Shown: piece by piece, positions 45,362 through 55,160 of the stretch
How positions within the stretch are numbered: position 1 is the stretch's first letter
Layout: each line of letters starts with the position of its first letter
DNA from: Promethearchaeota archaeon
Lineage (GTDB): Archaea > Asgardarchaeota > Lokiarchaeia > Sigyniarchaeales > SOKP01
Direction: 5' to 3'
NCBI GenBank assembly: GCA_019057795.1
Contig: JAHLWS010000011.1
Span: forward strand, 1 to 64,000
DNA: 64,000 nucleotides
The notes under the pieces: generated by a model
Databases searched by the model: none
What the model saw: the letters and a program-made list of their open reading frames with translations, nothing else
What the model was told of the DNA's origin: nothing
Translations under genes and position numbers: made by a program

Positions 45362-46162
45362 ATGAAAAGAGAAATTGCAATAGTAGGAATGATCGTCTGC
45401 ATAGTGGTAGGGTTACTTGTCGGTTGGTTTATACCTGGACTTTTTATAGCTCCAACACCTACTCCGTTAATCGATCAAATTAAAACGCGAGGTTATATAA
45501 TTGTTGGAACTAGTGCTGATTACCCACCTTTCGAGAATAAAACCTATCCTGCTGGCGAGATCGTAGGATTTGACATTGATGTATCACAGCTGATTGCGGA
45601 TGAGCTTGGTGTTACCCTCGAAATGACAGACATGGACTTTGACTCTCTGATTGGTGCTTGTAGAGCAGGTACGATCGACATGATTGCAGCCGCAATGACA
45701 TACAACGCAGAACGTGCAAAACAACTCGCCCCCTCTAGTACTTACATTTTTGTACGTCAAGTTGTGATTGTAAAAAATAGTTCATCACTCACAACAATAA
45801 CAAGTTTAGACGATCTTGTGGGAAAGGATGTTGGTTGCCAATCGGGCACCGTAATGCAAACTGAGTTGGACGATATCACCGGAATTAATGTCTTCGCATA
45901 CGCTAGTGTTGATATCCTTATTCAAACACTAGATGCTGGAGGTATAGACGCAGCGTACGTAGATGGGCCAATTTATGATGCCTGGGCGGATACGATTGAT
46001 CTCAGGATTATCTATAGTTCAGGAGAAGAGCCTTTAGCGCTATGGTGCAAACAAGGGGAACAAGCACTGCTGTACGAGATCAATAAGGTCATATTTGAAA
46101 GCTATCAAGATGGATCAATGTATACCCTTATAAATAAGTGGTTTGGTAATGTAACAGCGTAA
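45362..46162 (+). CDS. Polar amino-acid ABC transporter substrate-binding protein
   Basis: The 266-residue protein has an N-terminal hydrophobic anchor (about 4-28) with no lipobox cysteine, a short Pro-Thr linker (APTPTP) and then a family 3 solute-binding domain: IKTRGYIIVGTSADYPPFE, EIVGFDIDVSQLIADELG, and the AAMTYNAERAK motif. Such proteins capture amino acids outside the cell. It heads a four-gene operon with two permeases and an ATPase. Codon use is clearly more GC-rich than the neighbours, suggesting bacterial origin. Confidence 0.9.
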   Translation: MKREIAIVGMIVCIVVGLLVGWFIPGLFIAPTPTPLIDQIKTRGYIIVGTSADYPPFENKTYPAGEIVGFDIDVSQLIADELGVTLEMTDMDFDSLIGACRAGTIDMIAAAMTYNAERAKQLAPSSTYIFVRQVVIVKNSSSLTTITSLDDLVGKDVGCQSGTVMQTELDDITGINVFAYASVDILIQTLDAGGIDAAYVDGPIYDAWADTIDLRIIYSSGEEPLALWCKQGEQALLYEINKVIFESYQDGSMYTLINKWFGNVTA

Positions 46163-46175
46163 TAGGACGAGTTAT

Positions 46176-46853
46176 ATGCCAGACCTCTTTGATATTTTTT
46201 TTTATATTATTATTCAAGGATTGCCTAAAACATTATTGCTCACTGCCCTAGGTCTATTTGGGGGGTTCATGCTGGGTATATCACTGGCACTAATGCGTGT
46301 TATCGGCAGTAAAGAACTCACCTGGTTAGCAAGCGGTTATGAAAAACTGTTACGCGGCATCCCTATTCTGGTTTTAATCTATATCTTCGCTTTCGGAATA
46401 CCGGGCATATTTTGGTACATAGATCTACTTGATAGGCCACTTGCCAGTGTAATTTTAGCGCTTGCTCTTCGCAGTGGTGCATATCAATCTCAGATTTTTC
46501 GTGGAGCTATTCTATCCGTGAATCCAGGACAGATGGATGCTGCTCGTGCATTGGGTATGAGTAGGTTCCAAGCTTTTCGACATATTATAATGCCCCAAGC
46601 CTTACGGCTGGCGGTGCCTAGCTGGTCCAATGAGTATGCGGTAGTCATCAAGGACTCATCCTTTGCTTATGGGGTTGGAATCGTTGAGATGACCAAAGCG
46701 GCGTATGATCTTGGTGTAGGTTTCCAAGAACTTTGGGCTTTATCTTTGGGTGTTGTCGCGATTCTATACTTTTTATTTACATATCCAGTGGCAAGGGTAT
46801 TTGGTGAACGGCAATCAAAGAAACTTAAAAAATTGGGAATGGGAGGTGGCTAA
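46176..46853 (+). CDS. Amino-acid ABC transporter permease (HisM/GlnP type)
   Basis: A 225-residue membrane protein with five predicted helices. The coupling loop toward the ATPase reads [25 protein letters not shown], the EAA motif of polar amino-acid permeases, preceded by [15 protein letters not shown]. It starts 13 bases after the binding-protein gene and ends 2 bases before the ATPase gene. Together with the second permease downstream it should form a heterodimeric channel. Confidence 0.9.
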   Translation: MPDLFDIFFYIIIQGLPKTLLLTALGLFGGFMLGISLALMRVIGSKELTWLASGYEKLLRGIPILVLIYIFAFGIPGIFWYIDLLDRPLASVILALALRSGAYQSQIFRGAILSVNPGQMDAARALGMSRFQAFRHIIMPQALRLAVPSWSNEYAVVIKDSSFAYGVGIVEMTKAAYDLGVGFQELWALSLGVVAILYFLFTYPVARVFGERQSKKLKKLGMGGG

Positions 46854-46855
46854 AT

Positions 46856-47647
46856 ATGGGTGAAAATGTATTACGCGTAGTTGATTTGTGGAAGTCATAT
46901 GAAGATTTGCATGTTCTTAAGGGTGTTTCATTCGAGTTAGCACAACGAGAGGTCAAGGTCGTTTTTGGACCTAGTGGCTCTGGTAAAAGTACACTGCTTC
47001 GTTGTATCAATATGTTAGATCCCCCCGATAAGGGTGAGGTGTATCTCTCTGGACAAAATCTAATGGAACCAGGAGTCAATATTAATGCAATGAGAACGAG
47101 AATCGGCATGGTATTTCAACATTTTAACCTATTTTCTCACCTTAAAGCGATAGATAATGTAAGTATAGGTCTTCGCCGGGTGAAAGGGTTACCGAAGGAA
47201 GAGGCTCGAGAAAAGGCATTTAAGGCTTTACAAAGTGTGAAATTATCGGAATGGGCTGATCATTACCCTGCTCAACTCTCTGGTGGCCAACAACAACGTG
47301 TGGGTATTGCACGTGCTTTGGTCATGGAACCAGATTTAATACTATTTGACGAACCCACTTCTGCTTTAGATCCTGAACTGATTGGGGAGGTGCTTCAAGT
47401 AATGCTGGAACTTGCCAAAGCAGGTACAACGATGGTAGTTGTCACTCACGAACTCGGATTTGCTAGAGCCGTCTCATCAGAAATGATCTACCTTGATGAA
47501 GGAGTCATCATTGAACGTGGTACACCAGAACATTTCTTTACTTCTCCTAAATCCGAACGGGTAAAGCGCTTTCTCAGCCAACTCAATATTTTATACGGTG
47601 GGCATGAAAAACTTTTAGAACTTTCAAATAAGGAGAAAAGCGAGTGA
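46856..47647 (+). CDS. Amino-acid ABC transporter ATP-binding protein (GlnQ type)
   Basis: The 263-residue ATPase has Walker [11 protein letters not shown]-loop VFQHFNLF, signature [12 protein letters not shown], Walker [15 protein letters not shown] and the switch histidine VVTHELGFA, closely following the GlnQ/HisP pattern and length. It powers uptake of polar amino acids through the two permeases encoded either side. Its stop overlaps the next start by 4 bases. Confidence 0.93.
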   Translation: MGENVLRVVDLWKSYEDLHVLKGVSFELAQREVKVVFGPSGSGKSTLLRCINMLDPPDKGEVYLSGQNLMEPGVNINAMRTRIGMVFQHFNLFSHLKAIDNVSIGLRRVKGLPKEEAREKAFKALQSVKLSEWADHYPAQLSGGQQQRVGIARALVMEPDLILFDEPTSALDPELIGEVLQVMLELAKAGTTMVVVTHELGFARAVSSEMIYLDEGVIIERGTPEHFFTSPKSERVKRFLSQLNILYGGHEKLLELSNKEKSE

Positions 47648-48393
47648 TGTTCCAAGTTCTTCCTACGCAAATTGAGGAAATTCTTACCATTCTGGAATAC
47701 TGGGATCATATCTTATCAGGTTTCTTATTAACCATGTGGTTGTATGGATTAGCTATTACAATGGGTTTTTTCTTTGGCCTTTCTTTAGCTATTCTCCGCC
47801 AATATGGAGGGTCAATTTTCTCACGTATTGCTACTGGATATATCGAACTTGTACGTGGTACACCTTTGCTCGTACAATTATTACTTTTATACTTTCTTCC
47901 TTATAGCCTAAATATCCCCATTGGGAGGTGGAGTTTCTCAACCAACTTCATAATTCTAGATAAGGATATAACAATCATCCTCATAGATTACCGAACTTTA
48001 GTAGGCATCCTTGCATTAGGTCTTAATAGCTCAGCTTATCAAGCTGAATATTTCCGTGGAGCCATCATGTCAATTGGTACTGGGCAATTAATGGCCGCAC
48101 AATCGCTTGGTATGTCTCGCCTTTCGGGAATACGCCATATTTTATTACCGCAAGCTTTACGTCGTGTTATCCCTGCATGGTCCAATGAAGCAGCTTATCT
48201 TCCGAAGTATACCGTCATTGTCTATTTCATTGGAGTGGAGGAATTATTTGCCAAAGCACATTATATCGTTGCCCAGGAATTTATCTCACTTGCTACATAC
48301 ATCATTATTGCTTTGATCTTTCTAGTTATGATCACAATTATCTCCAAAGTACTAGATATTATACATAAACGGACAGGGATTCCGGGGTTGTAA
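47644..48393 (+). CDS. Amino-acid ABC transporter permease, second subunit
   Basis: The 249-residue membrane protein has the same architecture as the first permease and the EAA loop [29 protein letters not shown], shown here only as the key residues G-x15-G before LLPQALRR, and [15 protein letters not shown] upstream of it. It overlaps the ATPase gene by 4 bases and closes the operon. The operon order SBP-permease-ATPase-permease is less common than grouped permeases. Confidence 0.88.
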   Translation: MMFQVLPTQIEEILTILEYWDHILSGFLLTMWLYGLAITMGFFFGLSLAILRQYGGSIFSRIATGYIELVRGTPLLVQLLLLYFLPYSLNIPIGRWSFSTNFIILDKDITIILIDYRTLVGILALGLNSSAYQAEYFRGAIMSIGTGQLMAAQSLGMSRLSGIRHILLPQALRRVIPAWSNEAAYLPKYTVIVYFIGVEELFAKAHYIVAQEFISLATYIIIALIFLVMITIISKVLDIIHKRTGIPGL

Positions 48394-48708
48394 TCTATCC
48401 AATAATTTCTGTATTATTAAACAGAGAATTTGAATATAAACTTTTTTTTAATTAAAAATTATAATAGGAAAGGTGATTTCCTCATGCGATTAGTAGAGAA
48501 GAAATAAAAGTAACAAAAGGAAAAATCATTGATGTAATACTCCTAACACGAGCAATAACCCTTGTTTTGAAAACTAAATAATTTTTTTTTTCTTATTCTT
48601 TTATAATTTTAATTTAATTATAACTGACTATTAATCTAATGAATTATATGATCAATAGTTATGGTTTGAATAAGGTGAAATATATAAAATAGACCGTGAA
48701 AATGTTTA
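48394..48708. other. Intergenic stretch holding an SCP2 relic
   Basis: Apart from the SCP2 gene-end relic at 48463-48592, listed separately, I see only AT-rich DNA between the ABC operon and the converging membrane gene. Confidence 0.4.
48463..48592 (+). pseudogene. C-terminal relic of an SCP2 gene (paralogue of 44639-45010)
   Basis: This segment matches 44891-45021 at roughly nine of ten positions, including the stop codon and the T tract. In frame it reads HAISREEIKVTKGK, then DVILLTRAITLVLKTK and TAA at 48579-48581. A one-base deletion after GATTTC breaks the frame at its left end. Most differences are at third codon positions, so the copy was under protein-level constraint before it decayed. 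Confidence 0.85.
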
Positions 48709-49818
48709 TTAAAAAAATAAGTCTTCAGTAATAGTTTCTGTATATTTAAATAACTTCTCTCTCGGAAACTTTATTGTTTGGTCTTGAATAATATTCTTAA
48801 ATAAGAGTTCAAATTTATCAACAAATTCTTTTAGTATTACTTTTGGATAATTTAAATCTTCTTTTATATACAATACTCCAGACAGAATTTCACCAGAATA
48901 TATCATTACTATTTGATTTGGTTTCTTTATAATTGAAACATCTTTATTATTTACCGTTCCGATTAATTCTTTAAGCATTTCATTAACAATAGAAATTGCT
49001 GCTGAAATTAAATTTTCGCTAATTAATTCTTTTTTCTTCTTTAAAATTTTATGATAAAACAGATTCCAGCCTTATTAATCAAAAATAATGCCTCAATTTT
49101 TTCTTTCCAACCAAATTCAGAAAAATCAGTTAATGTGAAAAAGAAATAAGATAGCATTAATAAAGAAATCAATTGCAAAATATTGCCTATCATTAGACTT
49201 TCAAGTCCGAAGAGAATATTAAATAAATCTGTAGTAAGACCATATCCAATAACCAATAGTGCAATTGCGACGAAAAAAAACAGCCCCCTATACATTAATT
49301 TTTTAAAAAATTTTATTTGAAAATTTATAAAGAAAATCAGAAATGTATACCAAAATCCATAAATTAATTGTTGAGTTAATCTAATATCAATAAAAAATAT
49401 AATCGAAAAAAGTAAAATAAAAATTGATATTATAATTGAATAAAAGTATTTTTTGTAAAAAAAAACATTATATTTTTCAATACAAAAAATTAAGATAAAA
49501 CATGCAATAAGCGATGTAAAATAACCTAAATTTAAAAAAAATATCCGTTCACTTCCATAATTCCATATAAGAAAGGGAGAAATTATAGAATCAGAAGAAT
49601 AGTAGTCCCCCAAAATATAAAATAAATACATTAATGAAAAACCAGAAAATACTGCGAAATATCCAAGATCTTGTAGATTTTTTAAGGTTTTTTTTTTGTT
49701 TTATATATCTAATTAGAAAGACAAGACTTATTTCAAACTCAATAATTACAGATATCCATTCTATTATCAGTAATGGAAACCTCATATCCCCTAATATAGG
49801 GAATTCTAAAAATATCAT
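48709..49818 (-). pseudogene. Membrane protein with C-terminal roadblock/longin-like domain, two frameshifts
   Basis: Three overlapping or abutting frames join into one protein of about 370 residues. It starts MIFLEFPILGDMR, shifts frame at a ten-T run (plus strand 49688-49697) into a helix-rich middle, and shifts again near 49050 (ATAAAATTTT) to ISENLISAAISIVNEMLKEL and the end ITEDLFF. The result has about seven membrane segments and a C-terminal alpha/beta domain (ALFLINKAGIC, IVMIYSGEILSG). Order and length match the neighbouring paralogue. Both shifts are in homopolymers, so sequencing error is as possible as real decay. Confidence 0.7.
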
Positions 49819-49829
49819 TTTAACACCTT

Positions 49830-50986
49830 TTATAATAGAAGATCATCAATAATAACATCAAAATTCTTGAACAACTGTACTTTTTCTTCGAAGTCTTCAA
49901 CATCAATCAATACTTCTTTAAATATATATTCAAACTTCTTTTTAAGAGATTTTAAAAAATAAAGGTTACTATTCAAATCCTTTTTTGTAATTAAAGCATA
50001 AGTTATATTCGAAAAGAAATTCGATCCATATTCTAAAAAAACTAGCGAATCTTCTCGTTTAATTTTATTTATCTTTTCATTTTCAGTATTTGTTATTTCT
50101 GCAATTATCCTATCAATACCGGTTATTCCACCTAAAAATATATCTTCAAAACTTTTTTGAAAGTCTTCATTTTTCTCTTTCAAAATTCTCCCTTCTTGAT
50201 AAATTCCAGAGAAATTGTATTTAAATAAACAATTATTATTATTTTGATTGATTATAAATAAGTTAATAAGATTTTCTTCCCAATTTAGTTCAAAGAAAGC
50301 TGGAAAGCCAAAAATTCCTGATAATATTATGATAAACCCAGCGATAAATGATAATGTGCACAAAAACAATGGAATTGTTGAATTTCCTAAAGGATACAAT
50401 AAATGGATAAAAATCTCTATAAGAAAAAAAAGCGAACCGAAATAGATTATTCCGCCTATTAATATTTGGATAAGATGTTTTTTTATCTTACCTTTAGCCT
50501 TAATAACAAGTCTAATTTGGAAAATACCAACTAATACTAAATATAAAACTATAACAATAATCTTTATAATATAAAAGATTAAAGCATTTGAAGGAATCAA
50601 AATAACTAAAATAATCGGAATAAAAACTAGGATTATCAAAACCTTTACAATGTTTAATTTTATAATTTTCGAAAATTCTTCTGATGTTATAAAGTATAAA
50701 AAAATAATTATTGAAAAAAATATTAGAATATAACCTAATTTGCCCAATATCTCTTTTAAATAGGGGGAAGATATAAAAAATCTATTTATTATTAAAATGA
50801 AAGCACTAATAATAGATAATAGACAAATAGAACCATAGGACAATAAAATTTTATTTAATTGAAGTCTTTCGGCATTGATTTTACGATATCGGTAAAAAAA
50901 AAAATTGCTAACTGAGCCCCTAATATAATATTTGTCAAACAAAGTAAAAATTGAATTTCTCTAATTTCACTCAATTGAAGCAACAT
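49830..50986 (-). CDS. Membrane protein with C-terminal roadblock/longin-like domain, frameshift near start
   Basis: The main frame (49830-50942) gives about seven membrane segments and a C-terminal domain starting LINLFIINQNNNNCLF and containing SLVFLEYGSNFFSNI. The better start is ATG 50986, whose frame reads MLLQLSEIREIQFLLC and a first membrane helix, then needs one extra T in the eleven-T run (50894-50904) to join YRYRKINAERLQ. It is a tandem paralogue of the downstream gene, 11 bases away. Membrane-bound roadblock/longin proteins could recruit small GTPases to the membrane; this is inference. Confidence 0.6.
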
Positions 50987-51186
50987 TAATTATATCCAAA
51001 ATCTAAAATAATTTAATTCTTATAAATCCAGATTACGATAAAAGAATAACAAAAAGTATTAATAAAATTTTAGTTTTATTTCAAACTCTAGATATTTGGG
51101 TCCAAACTTCTCCATGAGATTCTTCTAAATATTTTTTATTTAGTATGATTCATTATCACATTTTAAATTATATTAAATTGATATTT

Positions 51187-52236
51187 ATGAAAATCGTTGA
51201 TTTACGATCTGATACAGTTACCAAGCCTTCTCCTGAAATGTGGGAATTTATAAAGTCAATGGATAATTCTCAGCTTGGAGATGATGTTATGGGAGAAGAT
51301 TCTACTGTGAATGAGTTAGAAGAAAAAGCTGCAAGAGTTATTGGCAAAGAAGCCGCATTGTTTGTAACTTCAGGAACTCAAGGCAACTTAGTTTCCCTTC
51401 TTTCTCAATCTAAGCCAGGAGACGAAATTCTATTAGAAGAATTAAGTCATATTTATGGAAACGAAGTAGGGAGTGCTGCGCGAATAGGAGGTTTGATGAT
51501 AAGGACATTTCCCTCAGATAGGGGCGTTCCTTCTTTCGAACAACTTCAAGCTTTAATTCGGGATAGAGAAGATATACATGAACCACCAACCACACTTCTA
51601 TGCACGGAGAATACGCATAATTACCATGGAGGCGCAATAGTTGGGGTTGATGTTTTAAAGAGTATGAGGGATTTTATCGATAAAAACGAGTTAAAATTTC
51701 ATTTAGATGGTGCGAGAATTTTTAACGCGGCAGTTGGACTGAATGTTCCAGTAACAGAATTTACTAAACATGTTGATAGCGTAATGTTCTGTCTGTCTAA
51801 AGGACTCTCTTGCCCCGTAGGGTCAATTGTAGCGGGTTCTAAAGAATTCATTTCAAAAGCTAGAAAGTTTCGAAAGATGGTTGGGGGAGGCATGCGTCAA
51901 GCTGGAATTATAGCTGCTTTTGGCCTTCTTGCGTTAGAACCTAAATGGATAAAAAGACTTGATGAGGATCATAAAAATGCTAAAAAACTTGCTCAAGGAT
52001 TAAAGAGCTTCAACTTACCAATAAAGGTACATCCGACTGATACTAATATTGTAATAATTAAAATGTTGGAAAAAGTTAGAATTATTAAGATTATTACAAC
52101 ACTCAATAAGGCTGGGATTTTAGCTTTTAATATCAATAAAGAAAAGATTAGGTTTGTTACTCATTATGGAATCACCGAAGACGATATTAACTACAGTACC
52201 GAACAGATCGGGCTCGTATTAAAAAAATATCTATAA
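51187..52236 (+). CDS. ltaE: Low-specificity L-threonine aldolase
   Basis: About 349 residues from the ATG at 51187; the frame is open 14 codons further without a better start. It is a fold-type I PLP enzyme with DLRSDTVTKPSPEM, GDDVMGEDSTVNELE, the TSGTQGNLVSLL cofactor loop, FHLDGARIFNAA with the PLP-binding aspartate and the FCLSKGLSCPVGS lysine. It splits L-threonine or allo-threonine to glycine and acetaldehyde. All motifs are present and length is usual. It is a single gene. Confidence 0.92.
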   Translation: MKIVDLRSDTVTKPSPEMWEFIKSMDNSQLGDDVMGEDSTVNELEEKAARVIGKEAALFVTSGTQGNLVSLLSQSKPGDEILLEELSHIYGNEVGSAARIGGLMIRTFPSDRGVPSFEQLQALIRDREDIHEPPTTLLCTENTHNYHGGAIVGVDVLKSMRDFIDKNELKFHLDGARIFNAAVGLNVPVTEFTKHVDSVMFCLSKGLSCPVGSIVAGSKEFISKARKFRKMVGGGMRQAGIIAAFGLLALEPKWIKRLDEDHKNAKKLAQGLKSFNLPIKVHPTDTNIVIIKMLEKVRIIKIITTLNKAGILAFNINKEKIRFVTHYGITEDDINYSTEQIGLVLKKYL

Positions 52237-52446
52237 TCTTGATGGAATTATAAAATTCAAGATTTTATCAAATTCGTTTCTAAACCTATATTTTTCGTTT
52301 AAAATTGATATTATTCTATCTTCAAAATAAAGAAATTGATTAATTTTTCAATAAAAAAATATCAACTTTTAAAAATAAATGAAGCAAAGTAATTAATTAA
52401 CAAATTCAATTTAAAAAAAATTAAAATAAAAAAGAAGTGAATTTAA

Positions 52447-54156
52447 ATGAGTAAAGAAAAATTTTGGGTAAAATCTTATGATTCTCATGTTTCACCAACC
52501 CTAACCTATCCAACAGAAGATCTTGGAACTATATTAACTGCTGCGATGGAGAAATATTCAGAAAATGTAGGTTTTTATTTCATGGAGCGCACATTCCTTT
52601 TTAAGGAGATATTAGAATATTCTCAGAAATTCGCAACATTTTTACAAAAGAATGGTTTGGAAAAAGGTGATATAGTAGCAATTTGTCTTCCAAATTGTCC
52701 TCAATACCTTTTTTCTGCTTATGGAACATATATAGCGGGAGGTACCGTTTCTGGTTGCTCTCCCCTCTTAAGTCCTAACGAATTATCATATCAATTGGAA
52801 GATTGTGGTGCAAAATTTGTAATTACCATGGATATTGTTTACGAAAAAGTCTTTTCGCAATTTCTAGATAATTTACCGAAGCTTAAGGTTATTGTTCCTA
52901 CGAATATTTCTGAATTTATGGGATTCCCTGGAATTAAGGTGCTTTTGGGTAAATTAATTGGCAAGATACCAAAAGGAAAAATGAAACCATGGCCAAACAA
53001 AACAGTAGTCCCTTTTTTAGACGCTGTAGACACTGATATTGATATAAAAAAAGTGGATATCGATCCAAAAAAGGATTTAGCATTATTACAATATACTGGA
53101 GGAACTACGGGACTTCCTAAAGGGACTGAAATTGTTCACTCAAACTTAGTATCAAACTTACATCAATTCGATACATGGCTCAATAGAGAGAGGGGAAAAG
53201 AAATTCTTATTTCAGGATTCCCATTCTTTCACATAGCTGGATTTTTAATAGGATTATTTTTAAATTATATCGGAGGCGCGCAAATTTTAATTGCAAATCC
53301 AAGAGATACCGATCATATAATTGATGAAATGATCGACAAGAAACCCACTAGCTTTGGAAACGTCCCAACTCTGTTTTTAATGATTCAAAACAATCCAAAA
53401 TCGCATGAAATTCCAGCAGAAGTATTAGATAACATTACGTTGTATGTAAGTGGTGCTGCCCCTTTTCCTCCAGAAGCAATAAGAGAATTTGAAAAACAAT
53501 TCCATACGGAGAATAAGTTTGTTGAAGTATATGGAATGACCGAAACAGCAGTTCTTGTTACCATAAATCCCATGTTTGGAGAAAAAAAGATTGGAACCGT
53601 AGGATTACCCTTACCTGATACAGATATTAAACTTATTGATGTAGAAACTGGCAAAGAAGTAGGAATTGGGGAACCTGGTGAGATATTAATCAAAGGTCCA
53701 CAAGTAGTTAAGCGATATCATAATAAACCTGAAGCAACAGCAAAAACATTTGATAAAGATGGGTACGTACATACTGGTGATGTAGGCGTTTTTGACGAAG
53801 ATGGATACTTAAAAATCGTTGATCGTACTAAAGATATGTTAATTGTTAGTGGTTTTAAAGTGTATAGTGTTCACGTCGAAGAAATAATGACTAAACATCC
53901 TGATATTGCATTACTAGCAATTATTGGTGTTCCAAACCCAGATAGGCCTGGAGCTGAAATTGTTAAGGCAGTTATTCAATTAAAAGAAGGTATTGCTGAA
54001 ACTGAAGAGGTTAAAGAAAGCATAAAGCAGTTCGCAGAGAAAAATCTTTCTAAATACGAGATTCCAAAGATTTGGGAGTTCCGCGAAGAACTTCCATTGA
54101 CAATGGTAGGAAAAATATTGAAAAAAGCGCTTCGAGAAGAAGGAAAATCTGAATAA
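52447..54156 (+). CDS. AMP-forming long-chain-type acyl-CoA synthetase
   Basis: The 569-residue enzyme has the ATP loop LQYTGGTTGLPKGTE, VYGMTETAV, YVHTGDVGVFDEDGY, the hinge VDRTKDMLIVSGFKVY and the catalytic lysine in PLTMVGKILKKAL, as in FadD-like ligases. It activates a fatty acid to its CoA ester using ATP. A hairpin and T tract end its transcript, and an enoyl-CoA isomerase-like gene follows on the same strand. It differs strongly from the ligase at 20-21.6 kb. Confidence 0.9.
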   Translation: MSKEKFWVKSYDSHVSPTLTYPTEDLGTILTAAMEKYSENVGFYFMERTFLFKEILEYSQKFATFLQKNGLEKGDIVAICLPNCPQYLFSAYGTYIAGGTVSGCSPLLSPNELSYQLEDCGAKFVITMDIVYEKVFSQFLDNLPKLKVIVPTNISEFMGFPGIKVLLGKLIGKIPKGKMKPWPNKTVVPFLDAVDTDIDIKKVDIDPKKDLALLQYTGGTTGLPKGTEIVHSNLVSNLHQFDTWLNRERGKEILISGFPFFHIAGFLIGLFLNYIGGAQILIANPRDTDHIIDEMIDKKPTSFGNVPTLFLMIQNNPKSHEIPAEVLDNITLYVSGAAPFPPEAIREFEKQFHTENKFVEVYGMTETAVLVTINPMFGEKKIGTVGLPLPDTDIKLIDVETGKEVGIGEPGEILIKGPQVVKRYHNKPEATAKTFDKDGYVHTGDVGVFDEDGYLKIVDRTKDMLIVSGFKVYSVHVEEIMTKHPDIALLAIIGVPNPDRPGAEIVKAVIQLKEGIAETEEVKESIKQFAEKNLSKYEIPKIWEFREELPLTMVGKILKKALREEGKSE

Positions 54157-54161
54157 TACTA

Positions 54162-54198
54162 TTTAGCAGAAAAAGCTAAAATAATCTTTTTTTTTTTT
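54162..54198 (+). terminator. Hairpin plus T-tract terminator
   Basis: TTTAGC (54162-54167) pairs with GCTAAA (54175-54180) across a seven-base A-rich loop, followed by twelve T at 54187-54198, directly after the acyl-CoA synthetase stop at 54156. Confidence 0.5.
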
Positions 54199-54274
54199 AA
54201 TTACTAACTAGTTTAAAATATAAATAGACGAAAATTTATTATAAATCTATAACAAAAAGATTCTAGACCTAAAA

Positions 54275-55096
54275 ATGAAAATAGAAGATTTTGAAGACAT
54301 TCTGTATGAGAAGGAAGAAAATGGCATATATACAATCACGATAGATCGACCTGAAAGAAGAAATGCCGTTACTTATGTGTCTTTTTTAGAAATTTATACT
54401 GTTTTAGAAGATATGGAAAAAGATAAGAACGCAAAAGTGCTAATAATAACAGGAAATCCCGAAGGAAATGCCTTTTCATCGGGGGGGTACTTTGAACCGA
54501 ACTATTTTGAGAAGATTCAAAAGGAGATTAGAATGGAAATAGATCTGATGGATATTGCTCAAAAAAAATTATGTATGGCACTCTGGAAGTTTTCTAAACC
54601 TGTTATTGCCGCGGTAAATGGATTGGCTATAGGTGGCGCTATTACAATGCCTTTATCGGGGGCTGATCTAATTTATATGGCCGAAGACGCGTGGTTAGGG
54701 TTTTATTTTTCCAAAAGAGCAATAATCCCCGAGTTTGGTTCCACTTTTATGTTACCATTTTTAGTTGGTTTTCAAAAAGCAAATGAGATTTGTTATTTTG
54801 GCGACAAAATTCCCGCTCAAAAGGCTTATGAACTTGGTCTTGTAAATAAAGTCTTACCTAATGAAGAATTAATACCATATGCTAGAGAACAAGCACTTAA
54901 ATTGATACCGCCTAAGGGGCCATATTTGTCAATTAAGTTAATGAAAAAAACCATGCACGCTTACTTTATTGATATCTTAGATAAAACATTGGATCTAGAA
55001 AATAAGGGATTAAAGAAAGTATTTAGAACAAAAGATTTTAACGAATCGATGATTTCATTAAAGGAAAAAAGAGATCCCGTTTTTATTGGGCGATGA
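54275..55096 (+). CDS. Crotonase, probable delta3-delta2 enoyl-CoA isomerase
   Basis: A 273-residue crotonase with AFSSGGYFEP and NGLAIGGAITMPLSGAD. Neither hydratase glutamate is kept (the first position is Thr, the second Phe), but FYFSKRAIIPEFGSTFMLP resembles the peroxisomal isomerase pattern, in which the glutamate of a PE motif is catalytic. It would shift 3-enoyl-CoA to 2-enoyl-CoA, needed for unsaturated chains. A TATA-like TATAAATA lies at 54219-54226. It is followed, 64 bases on, by the CrtI-like gene on the same strand. Confidence 0.78.
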   Translation: MKIEDFEDILYEKEENGIYTITIDRPERRNAVTYVSFLEIYTVLEDMEKDKNAKVLIITGNPEGNAFSSGGYFEPNYFEKIQKEIRMEIDLMDIAQKKLCMALWKFSKPVIAAVNGLAIGGAITMPLSGADLIYMAEDAWLGFYFSKRAIIPEFGSTFMLPFLVGFQKANEICYFGDKIPAQKAYELGLVNKVLPNEELIPYAREQALKLIPPKGPYLSIKLMKKTMHAYFIDILDKTLDLENKGLKKVFRTKDFNESMISLKEKRDPVFIGR

Positions 55097-55160
55097 TTCA
55101 AGGATTTTCTTTTTATTATAAAAACATATCTTTAAAAATTATTCAAATGAATATTTTTTT

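Noticed and set aside
49591..49818. Separate 75-residue membrane protein gene
   Set aside because: It is the N-terminal piece of the frameshifted membrane/roadblock-like gene, as shown by the layout of its tandem paralogue.
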